A stretch of 64,000 bases of DNA from Phormidesmis priestleyi BC1401 (lineage in GTDB: Bacteria; Cyanobacteriota; Cyanobacteriia; Leptolyngbyales; Leptolyngbyaceae), in the NCBI RefSeq assembly GCF_001650195.1, contig NZ_LXYR01000017.1, positions 37,477 to 101,476 on the forward strand. The letters are read 5' to 3'. Shown one piece after another: positions 55,763 to 64,000 of this stretch. The position numbers and the translations under genes were made by a program. Numbering within the stretch: the first letter of the stretch is position 1; each line of letters begins with the position of its first letter. Below the pieces are notes generated by a model. The model did no database searches, had not been told where the DNA came from, and saw nothing but the letters and a program-made list of their open reading frames with translations.

Positions 55763-55970
55763 GCCCCAAGGAGAGGGAACAAGAGGTTCTAGCTCCCTTC
55801 TCCCCAGGGAGAGCAGGGCTGATTAGTTGTCACCAGATAAAATTCACAAGCTTGAGTCTTCGTTCAGCATCAGAATGATGCCTTAACGCAAGATAAAGGG
55901 TACAGATTTTCTTTCTCGACCTTAAATTAGCCCTGCCAGGGAGAGGGCGAAGGATTCGTGCAGGAGGTCT
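55763..55970. mobile_element. MITE-like dispersed repeat, copy 6, split by a nested element
   Basis: The right end GCAGGAGGTCT (55960-55970) is an exact inverted match to AGACCTCCTGC of copy 5; the left end is decayed. The core is split by another element at 55814-55935. Confidence 0.7.
55814..55935. mobile_element. nested 122-bp MITE (TIR CAGGGCTRATT)
   Basis: Inverted ends CAGGGCTGATTAG and TTAAATTAGCCCTG, flanked by a 10-bp direct repeat CCAGGGAGAG (55804-55813 and 55936-55945). It inserted into MITE copy 6, so it is the younger element. Confidence 0.7.
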
Positions 55971-56130
55971 AATCAAACGATCGCCTTTCTGCTATTTTGC
56001 TTAACTTCTCCCAAGTTTAGTTAAGATCATAGTTTAGTGTAATATTGGCTACTTCTTCTGGGCAATCGCCAGTTGTAGGGTGCCCAATGCGAATAAAATT
56101 AGCCAATTTGTAGGGAACAGCAAACAGCCT

Positions 56131-58641
56131 ATGTCTGGTAAGAACGATCGCACAGGAATGACCCTGGAAAACCTCAAGCAAGCCCTGAAAGACAACCTCT
56201 ACTACATTCAGGGCAGAGATGAGCAGTTTGCTACGCTCAATGACTACTACATGGCGTTGGCTTACAGCGTGCGCGATCGCCTGACCGATCGCCGCATTAA
56301 AACCGCACAAACTTATTTTAAGAAAGATACCAAAATTGTCTATTATCTCTCTGCCGAGTTTCTAGTTGGGCGACTTTCATCTCACAACTTAATTAACCTG
56401 GGCATTTACGATCAGATGAAAGAAGCCGCCAAAGAGATGGGGCTAAACTTGGACGACCTGCTAGAGCGGGAGGAAGAACCTGGCTTAGGCAATGGTGGAC
56501 TCGGACGACTCGCCGCCTGTTTCCTCGACTCGCTGGCGACCCTGGAAATCCCCGCGATGGGATATGGAATTCGCTACCAATTTGGCATTTTTGACCAACT
56601 GATTGTCGATGGCTGGCAGCGCGAGCGTCCCGATAACTGGCTACGCTATGGCAACCCCTGGGAGATCGCCCGCAACGATTACACCGTCGAGATCAAGCTG
56701 GGCGGTCATACTGAGGCAGTCACCGACGCTCAGGGCGGCTACCGAGTCCAGTGGGTTCCGCAAGCGACGGTCTATGGTGTGCCCTACGACACGCCTATAC
56801 CGGGATATCGTAACAACACCGTCAATACCCTGCGCCTCTGGAGTGCCAAAGCCAGTGAAGACTTTAACTTCCAGGTGTTTGACGCGGGCGAATATACGCA
56901 AGCAGTTTCCGAAAAAACCTTCTCAGAAAACATCTCGAAAGTTCTCTATCCCAACGACAATACGCCTCAAGGAAAAGAACTGCGGCTTCAGCAGCAATAT
57001 TTCTTTGTGTCCTGTTCGCTGCAAGACATTATTCGATCTTATCTCCGCAACCACGATAATTTCGATGTGTTCCCAGAAAAAGTGGCGATTCAGTTAAATG
57101 ACACCCACCCCTCGATCGGGGTTGCTGAACTGATGCGACTGCTGATCGACGAACACGCTCTCACTTGGGATAAAGCGTGGGACATCACCCGCCATACGTT
57201 TGCCTACACCAATCACACGCTGCTGATCGAGGCGTTAGAGCGCTGGTCAGTCGGCTTGTTTGGACGGCTGCTGCCCCGACATCTAGAGATTATTTACGAA
57301 ATTAACTTCCGCTTTTTAGATGAGATTCGGCAGAAGTTTCCGGGCGATCGGGCACGACTTGAGCGGATGTCGCTGATTCAGGAAGGCGATGACAAGCACA
57401 TTCGCATGGCGCATCTGGCATTTGTGGGCAGTCACACCACAAACGGCGTGGCGGCACTGCACACCGAGTTGCTTAAGCATGACGTGATGCGCGACTTCTT
57501 TGAGATGTATCCAGAGAAGTTTCAAAACAAGACAAATGGCGTAACTCCGCGTCGCTGGCTGTTGATGAGCAATCCCAAACTCTCGGCTCTGATTACGAGC
57601 AAGATTGGCGATCGCTGGGTCAAAGATCTATCAGAACTGAGAAAGCTAGAAGCCTTTGTAGATGACGTTGAATTCCAAAAAACATGGCGTGAGATCAAGC
57701 AACACAACAAGCGCGTTCTTGCAGATTATATCCAAAGCAACAACGATCTCGAAATCGATCCCGATTCACTGTTTGATGTGCAGGTTAAACGCATCCACGA
57801 ATATAAGCGGCAATTGCTGAACGCACTGCACGTTATCGCTCTCTATAATCGGATCAAACAGCACGGCGCTAACTCTACTGATGTTCCCAGAACCTTTATC
57901 TTTGGCGGCAAAGCGGCTCCTGGCTACTTTATGGCAAAGCTGGTGATCAAGCTGATCAACTCGATCGCAGAAGTCGTCAACAATGATCCCGATGTTAAAG
58001 GGTTGCTGAAGGTCGCATTTTTGGGCAACTTCTCGGTCTCGCTGGGGCAGATTACCTATCCGGCTGCTGACCTATCTGAGCAGATTTCAACGGCTGGCAA
58101 AGAAGCCTCTGGCACCGGAAACATGAAATTTGCTCTGAGTGGGGCACTGACGATCGGAACCCTAGACGGTGCCAACGTCGAGATTCGTGAAGAAGTAGGC
58201 GAAGAAAACTTCTTCCTGTTTGGGTTAGATGCTCAAGAAGTGATGGCGATGAAGACTCAGGGCTATGATCCTTTGGCGTACTACCGCAACAATCCCGAAC
58301 TCAAAACCGTGATCGATCAGATTGCGTCTGGGTTCTTCTCGCCCAAAGAACCGGGTTTGTTTAAGTCGATCGTAGACTCACTCTTATATAAAGATGAGTA
58401 TATGCTGCTGGCAGACTACCAGTTTTATGCCGATTGTCAAGAGAAGGTGAGTCTGGCATATCAAGATCAAACTCACTGGACGCGGATGTCGATTTTGAAT
58501 GTGGCGCGGATGGGCAAGTTCTCGTCCGACTACACGATCAGCGAGTATTGCAAGAGCATCTGGCACGTCCAGCCCGTGCCTGTTTCTCTTGATGAATGTG
58601 AGCTACCAACGGTGGAGCTAAAGCCGAGTTTGGTTGACTAG
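56131..58641 (+). CDS. glgP: glycogen/starch phosphorylase
   Basis: An 836-aa GT35 enzyme releasing glucose-1-phosphate from glycogen. Signature stretches: VYYLSAEFLVGRLSSHNLIN, EPGLGNGGLGRLAACFLDS, NDTHPSIGVAELMR, VFDVQVKRIHEYKRQLLN-like region, and the PLP-lysine segment EASGTGNMKFALSGALTIGT. The ATG at 56131 gives a normal short N-terminus before DRTGM; a GTG at 56080 is also in frame. Closed by a terminator. Confidence 0.95.
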   Translation: MSGKNDRTGMTLENLKQALKDNLYYIQGRDEQFATLNDYYMALAYSVRDRLTDRRIKTAQTYFKKDTKIVYYLSAEFLVGRLSSHNLINLGIYDQMKEAAKEMGLNLDDLLEREEEPGLGNGGLGRLAACFLDSLATLEIPAMGYGIRYQFGIFDQLIVDGWQRERPDNWLRYGNPWEIARNDYTVEIKLGGHTEAVTDAQGGYRVQWVPQATVYGVPYDTPIPGYRNNTVNTLRLWSAKASEDFNFQVFDAGEYTQAVSEKTFSENISKVLYPNDNTPQGKELRLQQQYFFVSCSLQDIIRSYLRNHDNFDVFPEKVAIQLNDTHPSIGVAELMRLLIDEHALTWDKAWDITRHTFAYTNHTLLIEALERWSVGLFGRLLPRHLEIIYEINFRFLDEIRQKFPGDRARLERMSLIQEGDDKHIRMAHLAFVGSHTTNGVAALHTELLKHDVMRDFFEMYPEKFQNKTNGVTPRRWLLMSNPKLSALITSKIGDRWVKDLSELRKLEAFVDDVEFQKTWREIKQHNKRVLADYIQSNNDLEIDPDSLFDVQVKRIHEYKRQLLNALHVIALYNRIKQHGANSTDVPRTFIFGGKAAPGYFMAKLVIKLINSIAEVVNNDPDVKGLLKVAFLGNFSVSLGQITYPAADLSEQISTAGKEASGTGNMKFALSGALTIGTLDGANVEIREEVGEENFFLFGLDAQEVMAMKTQGYDPLAYYRNNPELKTVIDQIASGFFSPKEPGLFKSIVDSLLYKDEYMLLADYQFYADCQEKVSLAYQDQTHWTRMSILNVARMGKFSSDYTISEYCKSIWHVQPVPVSLDECELPTVELKPSLVD

Positions 58642-58664
58642 GCAGCGTTTAGGACGCTAAATGA

Positions 58665-58710
58665 GTGCCCGTTTTGTAAGGAGATATCCTTGTGGAACGG
58701 GCACTTTTTT
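58665..58710 (+). terminator. Rho-independent terminator after glgP
   Basis: Stem GTGCCCGTT / AACGGGCAC with a 22-nt loop, followed by six T residues. Confidence 0.85.
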
Positions 58711-58781
58711 GAGGGATTGCTGCGACGTTTCTGGGGATCATACTGATTCGGTTTTTGGATGCGATCGCTCGATCGGTCATG

Positions 58782-58840
58782 GCAAAAGCGGCGAGACGTT
58801 TCACCGAAACGTCTCTACAGCATCGGGTGAATCCATCATC
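58782..58840 (+). repeat. direct repeat A with palindrome GAGACGTTTC / GAAACGTCTC
   Basis: Matches 60915-60974 (GCAAAARCGGYGAGACGTT, then CACC, AACGTCTCTACRGCAT, GGGTGAATC). The two copies flank the FAD oxidoreductase gene as direct repeats. Confidence 0.75.
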
Positions 58841-58915
58841 ATCTACAACCGTCGAATGATGGGTGACGGCTTGACCTAACTCGCTCTACAATTCCAGTTC
58901 ACTCAGTTTGCTGCT

Positions 58916-60895
58916 ATGAAATTTTACGTTCGTTTGGCTTTAGGACTGTCTCTTCTTCCGGCAGTGGTTGCCCGTATGCCCCACGCTGAGGCGCGATCGG
59001 TCGATCAAGATGTTGCCTGCGATGTGCTGGTGGTCGGGGGTGGATTGGCGGGCGTGGCGACTGCTTATGAGGCTCTAAAATCGGGTCATACGGTCTGCCT
59101 GACCGAGATTACTGATTGGCTAGGCGGACAGGTTTCGTCTCAGGGCACGTCGGCGCTCGATGAGAAAAAAACGCAGCGATCGCAGCTCTATTTTCCGCAG
59201 GGCTATACCGAGTTTCGACAGCGACTCGTCGATCGCTACAAAGATCAAAAATCGCCGGGAAATTGTTGGGTGAGTCTGGTCTGTTTTTTACCCAGAGACG
59301 GGCACGAAACTTTGCAAACGATGTTGCGCGAAGCCGAAAAGCAGGGACACGGCAAACTGCGATTTTTCCCCAACACGGTGGTGAAAGATTTGCAAGTGGG
59401 CACCTTGGGCACAGGGCAACAGATTCAATCTGTTCGCAGTATTCAGCATCGTTCTGCATCGGGTGCGCCGCCTCTAAATAGTGAGCCGTTGTCTCAAACG
59501 ATTGCAGACACCTACAGCGAAGACGATTCGGCTCGATTCAAAAAGGCGATCGTGCGCTTTGTGCCGCCGCCCTCTGGAAAGTGGTACGTCGTCGAAGCCA
59601 CCGAGACCGGAGAGCTATTAGCTTTAGCCGATCTGCCCTATCGTCTCGGCGTAGATGGACGGTCTTATACTAATCCGTCTTCGTCTAGTGCTAGTGGCGA
59701 TCCTTACTGCGCGCAAGCGTTTACTTATACCTTCGCAATGGAGGCAACGGCAACGCCTCAAGCCGCTGAACCGCCTACGTTTTATCCACAATATGCTAAG
59801 TCCTACAGTTTTAACTCTGATCAGTATGCCAAGGCTCCAGAATTAGTCTTTACCTATCGACGAATTTTGAGCACTCAATCTAGCGCGGGGTCGAAAACGA
59901 TCGCGCCTGGTGATATCTCAATGCAGAATTGGAACTGGGGCAATGATTATGCTCCCGGCACGTCGGCAGATAACTATCTCTACACGCGGCAGCAGCTTGC
60001 CTCAACGGGGCAGCTTACGCCCGGAGGGTGGCAAGGAGGGCTGCGAGTCAGCAGTCTGCAAGGCGGCGAAGAACAAGCGTTGGGCTATTTCTACTGGTTT
60101 GTGGCTGGCACGAGCGATGCAAAACTGGCGACTAAGAAACCGTTTCCCAATGTACGATTTCTCAAAGGATTTGATTCACCAATGGGCACGGCTCATGGGC
60201 TGTCAAAATATCCCTATATTCGCGAGTCAAGGCGGCTGATCGGACGATATGCTTACGGCTACCCAAATGGATTTGCGATCGACGAAATCTCAGCCTCTCG
60301 AAAAGACTTTCGCGATACTCCTTACTATCAAAATCTCCCTGAAGACACCTACCGAAATTTAGCCACAGCGCTGGCGGGGTTACGCACGATCGACGTGATT
60401 CGCGGCAAGATTTCTCCACAAGAATTGCAGTGGCGATCGCGGGCGCACATCTACCCTGACAGTGTGGGCATCGGTCACTATAATCTCGATTTTCACCCCT
60501 GCATGGTTGAGTCGCCGTCCGAAAAACCAGGCAATCAAGAACGCCCCGGAGAGCGACAGGGAGCCGATGAAACCTACCCGTTTCAGATTCCGTTACGGGC
60601 AATGATTCCGCCGAAAATCGATAACTTATTGGTGACGGGCAAAAGCATTGCAGTGGATCATATTAGCGCCTCGGCATATCGAGTTCACTCGATCGAGTGG
60701 TCAGCCGGAGCCGCTGCCGGAACCACTGCATCGTTTGCGCTAGAAACGGGAACGATGCCGTATCAGTTAATCGAAAATCTGCCCAGAGCGAATGCTGATT
60801 TGGAGCGGTTGCAAAAACGCTTAAATGCGAATGGCAATCCGACGGCGTTTCCAAACACGTCGATTTTGAATCTTGATTGGAAGGATTGGAGGTAA
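58916..60895 (+). CDS. exported FAD-dependent oxidoreductase
   Basis: A 659-aa protein. A signal peptide (~1-27, LALGLSLLPAVVA then AEA) precedes an FAD-binding Rossmann motif VLVVGGGLAGVATAYEA and ITDWLGGQVSSQGTSALDE, the pattern of the FAD_oxidored group. C-terminal PPKIDNLLVTGKSIAVDHIS and SIEWSAGAAAGTTASFAL complete the FAD site. Substrate unknown. The gene is monocistronic and flanked by direct repeats at 58782 and 60915. Confidence 0.85.
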   Translation: MKFYVRLALGLSLLPAVVARMPHAEARSVDQDVACDVLVVGGGLAGVATAYEALKSGHTVCLTEITDWLGGQVSSQGTSALDEKKTQRSQLYFPQGYTEFRQRLVDRYKDQKSPGNCWVSLVCFLPRDGHETLQTMLREAEKQGHGKLRFFPNTVVKDLQVGTLGTGQQIQSVRSIQHRSASGAPPLNSEPLSQTIADTYSEDDSARFKKAIVRFVPPPSGKWYVVEATETGELLALADLPYRLGVDGRSYTNPSSSSASGDPYCAQAFTYTFAMEATATPQAAEPPTFYPQYAKSYSFNSDQYAKAPELVFTYRRILSTQSSAGSKTIAPGDISMQNWNWGNDYAPGTSADNYLYTRQQLASTGQLTPGGWQGGLRVSSLQGGEEQALGYFYWFVAGTSDAKLATKKPFPNVRFLKGFDSPMGTAHGLSKYPYIRESRRLIGRYAYGYPNGFAIDEISASRKDFRDTPYYQNLPEDTYRNLATALAGLRTIDVIRGKISPQELQWRSRAHIYPDSVGIGHYNLDFHPCMVESPSEKPGNQERPGERQGADETYPFQIPLRAMIPPKIDNLLVTGKSIAVDHISASAYRVHSIEWSAGAAAGTTASFALETGTMPYQLIENLPRANADLERLQKRLNANGNPTAFPNTSILNLDWKDWR

Positions 60896-60914
60896 TGGGA
60901 GATTGTGGGTTGTT

Positions 60915-60974
60915 GCAAAAACGGTGAGACGTTCCACCAGAACGTCTCTACGGCATTGGGTGAATCTGCTATCG
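60915..60974 (+). repeat. direct repeat B with palindrome GAGACGTTCC / GAACGTCTC
   Basis: Second copy of the repeat at 58782. Confidence 0.75.
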
Positions 60975-60988
60975 CTGCATTCATTGAT

Positions 60989-61204
60989 CTAGGAATCTGG
61001 CTTGCAGTCCACAAAACTGAGGGCTTCCGAGTCGAGGAATCTGGCGCTAGCTCCGCTCCACGAAGTGTTTGCCATCTCCAAAACAGCCTCTACGGGATAT
61101 TCAATCTCAGCATCATGGTCTAGATACGCGTTCCGAACGCGTTCCGATAACGCTTTCAGAATGGTTTGTGCTGTCGCGGGATCTAAGTGTTGGATCGGCT
61201 GCGA
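60989..61204 (-). pseudogene. remnant of an unknown conserved protein
   Basis: The minus strand reads QPIQHLDPATAQTILKALS, ERVRNAYLDHDAEIEYPVEA and ends SEALSFVDCKPDS at a stop (60991-60989). The frame is closed upstream by TAG with no start, so only the C-terminal ~70 codons remain. Codon use is coding-like. I do not know the function of the parent family. Confidence 0.45.
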
Positions 61205-61223
61205 CTACTGCACAGTTAATCCC

Positions 61224-62471
61224 TCAGCGTTGTCGCGGTCTGCCGGAAGACGATCGCCCAGGAGTGACGGTTGCTTTAGGCTGCTGCGATCGCGGCGATC
61301 GACGCTGAATCGGCTCAGGTTTGGCGTTGGGATCAGGCTCAAAACCAGCGATCTCTTCTTGAGGCAGCGATCGCTTCATTTGCTTTTCGATGTCTGCGAG
61401 CAGCTTGTATTCGTCGACACACACTAGAGATAGCGCGGCTCCGGCGGTTCCGGCTCGACCTGTGCGCCCAATGCGGTGCACATAGTCTTCGGGCACGTCG
61501 GGGAGGTCAAAGTTGACGACCTGCGGCAGTTCACTGATATCAATGCCACGGGCAGCAATATCGGTTGCGACTAGCACCTGCACTTTGCCGTCCTTAAATT
61601 TTGCCAGGGTTTGAGTTCGCACCATTTGGCTTTTGTTGCCGTGAATCGCCAGGGCTGTGATGCCTCCCTGGGTGAGTTGTTTGCACAAGCGATCTGCACC
61701 GTGCTTCGTGCGCGTAAATACCAACACCTGAAACCAATTGTGTTGTTTGATCAGGTGAGTTAATAGTTCGGACTTACGATCGCGGGCAACTCGATAGACT
61801 TTTTGGTCGATTAGCTCGGTGGTCGCTTTGGGCGGTGCCACCTCGATCAGCACGGGGTTGTTGAGAATCGTTTGAGCCAGTGACTTGATCTCATTGGAGA
61901 AAGTCGCGGAGAACAGCAGATTTTGTCGTCGCTGGGGCAGCTTGGTAATAATGCGGCGAATGTCGCGAATGAAACCCATATCGAGCATTCGATCGGCTTC
62001 ATCTAGCACGAGGATCTCGATGTGTGACAAATCGACGGTGCGCTGCTGCAAGTGGTCAAGCAGCCGTCCGGGGGTGGCGACGAGAATATCGACTCGGCTT
62101 TTGAGTCGGCGAATTTGGGGGTTGATGTTGACTCCGCCAAAGATCGCCATTGAGGTGAGATTGAGGTGTTTGCCATACTCGCGCACGCTTTCTTCGACCT
62201 GGGCGGCGAGTTCGCGGGTAGGGGTAAGGATCAGCGATCGGATCGGGGGATGGCTGGGCAAGTCTGAAATGCGTTTTTCAGAGAGCCGTTGCAGAAGAGG
62301 AAGTGTAAAGCCTGCTGTTTTGCCTGTGCCTGTTTGAGCACCTGCTAATAAGTCGCTGCCGCGCAGAATGGCGGGGATTGCCTGCATCTGAATCGGAGTC
62401 GGCTCAGTATAGCCGCGTGCAGTGACCGCACGAACGATTTCGTCAGACAGACCAAGGGTGGAAAAAGACAT
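61224..62471 (-). CDS. DEAD-box ATP-dependent RNA helicase (RhlE-like)
   Basis: A 415-aa helicase that unwinds structured RNA. Q motif [14 protein letters not shown], motif I AQTGTGKT, motif [15 protein letters not shown], motif III FSATF, motif [12 protein letters not shown]; a basic tail ([17 protein letters not shown]) follows. ATG at 62471 ([11 protein letters not shown]) is the family-typical start; a longer frame to 62513 adds residues without homology. The 315-bp gap to the next gene leaves room for a long 5' leader, usual for cold-induced helicases. Confidence 0.94.
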   Translation of the reverse strand: MSFSTLGLSDEIVRAVTARGYTEPTPIQMQAIPAILRGSDLLAGAQTGTGKTAGFTLPLLQRLSEKRISDLPSHPPIRSLILTPTRELAAQVEESVREYGKHLNLTSMAIFGGVNINPQIRRLKSRVDILVATPGRLLDHLQQRTVDLSHIEILVLDEADRMLDMGFIRDIRRIITKLPQRRQNLLFSATFSNEIKSLAQTILNNPVLIEVAPPKATTELIDQKVYRVARDRKSELLTHLIKQHNWFQVLVFTRTKHGADRLCKQLTQGGITALAIHGNKSQMVRTQTLAKFKDGKVQVLVATDIAARGIDISELPQVVNFDLPDVPEDYVHRIGRTGRAGTAGAALSLVCVDEYKLLADIEKQMKRSLPQEEIAGFEPDPNAKPEPIQRRSPRSQQPKATVTPGRSSSGRPRQR

Positions 62472-62786
62472 GAGACTCCAGAGATAACATCGGTCTGTTG
62501 CCGTGAGCGGCACCAGTCTTGGCAGACAGATATGGGTTGAAGGGTTGACGCGATGTTCGGTTCTGAAGACTGGAAGCGAATGCCGACTTAACTATTCTAT
62601 AGCAATTGTGGGTCGGAGGGAGTGCGCCAAAGTTGGGGATGACTGCGATCGAGGAGTTGAGTCACTTGACGTTCTATCAACAGGTTGAAAGTAGGTCAGC
62701 GAACCGCCCGATCGAAGGTGCTATAAAACTCACTCATTCTCTGTGCCGATACTAAAGTAAAAGGTCAGATTTTTAATGAGGTTGGG

Positions 62787-63900
62787 CATGACATCGCAAT
62801 CTGGAATTCGAGGTAATCACAGCCGAGGAACGGTCGGAGACTTTTTGCAAGCCAAGATTCGGTCGGGTTCTAAACTCTCGATCGTGTCGCTTATTCCACG
62901 ATCTATGCATTTGAGGCGCTGAAAGATCAACTGACGACGATCGACGAACTGCAATTTTTGTTTGGTGAACCGCGTTTTGTGCGATCGCTTGATCCCCAAC
63001 GAGTCGATAAGAAGTCGTTCAAAATCGAAGATGAAGGATTGTCGTTGAGCAATCGGCTTCAGCAAAAGCGGGTGGCGCGAGAGTGTGCGGATTTGAGTCG
63101 TGATTCGGGACGAGTTGGCGATATTAATCTGGAGACGTTTAACTGGGGTGCTTATGATTTGGTGGTGATTGATGAGTCGCATAATTTTCGCAACAACACT
63201 AAAGGGCGACGCGACGAAGACGGGAATGTGATTCGGCAGAGTCGCTACGATCGCTTGATGCAGGAGATCATTCAGGGTGGCGTGAGAACGAAGGTTTTGC
63301 TGTTGTCGGCAACTCCGGTGAACAACGATTTGAAGGATCTGCGAAATCAGCTTTATTTGTTGACGGAGGGGCAAGATGGGACGTTTCAGGGGTCGATCGG
63401 GATTCGGAGTTTGCAAGAGACGCTCAAAGTCGCGCAACGGACGTTTACGAATTGGGCAAAAGTTTCGGGAGAGCGCAAAACGAGTGAGCTGTTGGCGAAA
63501 CTGAGTTCTTCGTTTTTCAAGCTGCTGGATGAATTAACGATCGCTCGATCGCGCAAACATATTCAGACCTATTACAAAGATACGATCGAGCAGTTGGGGG
63601 GATTTCCTGAACGGCAAAAGTCAATCTCTGTCTATGTCGAAGAGATTGATTTGAGAGGGAGATTTCTGTCGTTTGACAAAATTAATGACGAAATTTCTGA
63701 CTATCAGCTATCGCTGTTTAATCTGTTTAAGTATGTTTTAGGACCTCATCGAGAACGCTATGAAGATCAGTCTTTGTTTAGGCAGAGCGATCGTGAATTT
63801 TATCTGATTGCGATGATGAGAGTAAACTTTCTCAAGCGATTAGAAAGCTCAGTGAAATCATTTGCAATCACAATGGAGAACACGATCGCTAAATTTGAGA
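62787..63900 (+). pseudogene. PLD-like nuclease/helicase gene: frameshifted, internally deleted, cut by an IS
   Basis: From ATG 62787 (GAGG 8 nt upstream) the frame gives RGTVGDFLQAKIRSGSKLS, then a one-base deletion near 62889. It continues in another frame as AYSTIYAFEALKDQLTTIDE and FGEPRFVRSLDPQRVDKKSF. The family's PLD nuclease region and Walker A helicase motif are missing after VARECAD (near 63100). The DEAD-box equivalent VIDESHNFRN and LLLSATPVNNDLKDLRNQLY remain. It ends abruptly near 63900 at an IS. The parent is a large helicase often seen with DNA methyltransferases in defence loci. Confidence 0.8.
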
Positions 63901-63906
63901 TACCTC

Positions 63907-64000
63907 CTAAGAAACACACTCCGGAGCAGTGGATTTAGGAACAAGGTCAAACCCCAGAGTTAGCGCCTTTTTCTTCAGGTTTTTAACGATCCGTTCTTGA
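63907..64000 (-). mobile_element. insertion-sequence transposase, C-terminal end (runs off the window)
   Basis: The minus strand reads QERIVKNLKKKALTLGFD, then LVPKSTAPECVS and stop TAG (63909-63907). This is a typical transposase C-terminus; the frame is open to the window edge. Family not assigned. It explains why the helicase reading frame stops making sense at about 63900. Confidence 0.65.

Overview
The window is a chromosomal segment of a free-living cyanobacterium, probably a Leptolyngbya-like filamentous form. The support is a complete phylloquinone (men) gene set, psaD, petL, the light-independent protochlorophyllide reductase genes chlL and chlN, sipA, a Vipp1-type PspA protein, a DUF1400 hydrolase, and many GCGATCGC (HIP1) octamers. 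Genus is inference; the cyanobacterial assignment is firm.

Layout. 0-5.7 kb: tail of a SNF2 helicase with a SWIM protein, a phosphatase-like gene, PspA/Vipp1, a SPOR-domain protein, DciA and a small Cys-rich protein. 5.8-15.8 kb: phylloquinone cluster in two divergent arms. The minus arm reads P450, menF, Uma2 gene, menD, menB; the plus arm reads menA, menC, menE. 15.8-24.7 kb: a candidate structured RNA, an RHH-like protein, tRNA-Leu, an M48 protease, a rhomboid, trpE, psaD, sipA, a histidine kinase, a peptide-export type ABC transporter and a Spy-like protein. 25.2-28.0 kb: chlL, a DUF5331 gene and chlN. 28.1-32 kb: an accessory patch with a Vat-like acetyltransferase, an attC-like site, an HNH-nucleotidyltransferase protein, a PemK/MazF module, 40-bp repeats, and a leader/hairpin/gene element. 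32-45 kb: nanE, an ABC exporter, gntK, era, a broken Uma2 gene, aroB, petL, an RsbU-type phosphatase, ftsY and nusB, with several MITEs. 44.2-45.1 kb: a second, decayed copy of the leader/hairpin/gene element. 45-49.6 kb: a thioredoxin-like protein, ridA, a second attC-like site with a BrnT-type module, debris with 41-bp and 21-bp repeats, and ilvA. 49.8-64 kb: DUF1400 hydrolase, truB, an M10 metalloprotease, IS4 remnant, nested MITEs, glgP, an FAD oxidoreductase, a DEAD-box helicase, and a frameshifted, internally deleted helicase broken by an IS.

Functional links. The men genes make the PSI quinone, psaD encodes a PSI subunit, and ChlL/ChlN make chlorophyllide in the dark, so three photosystem supply lines lie within 28 kb. 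The nusB-ftsY pair and era, truB, aroB, trpE and ilvA are housekeeping genes.

The most unusual content is in the accessory patches. (1) A duplicated ~0.7-kb element has a 39-codon leader ORF that ends in the loop of a perfect 12-bp hairpin. The hairpin's 3' arm holds the Shine-Dalgarno sequence of a 123-aa gene of unknown function, which looks like a translational attenuator. (2) Two 87-nt attC-like sites each lie at the 3' end of minus-strand defence or toxin genes. (3) A MITE insertion can be read against its empty site in the paralogue. All calls are from reading the sequence; no database search was run.
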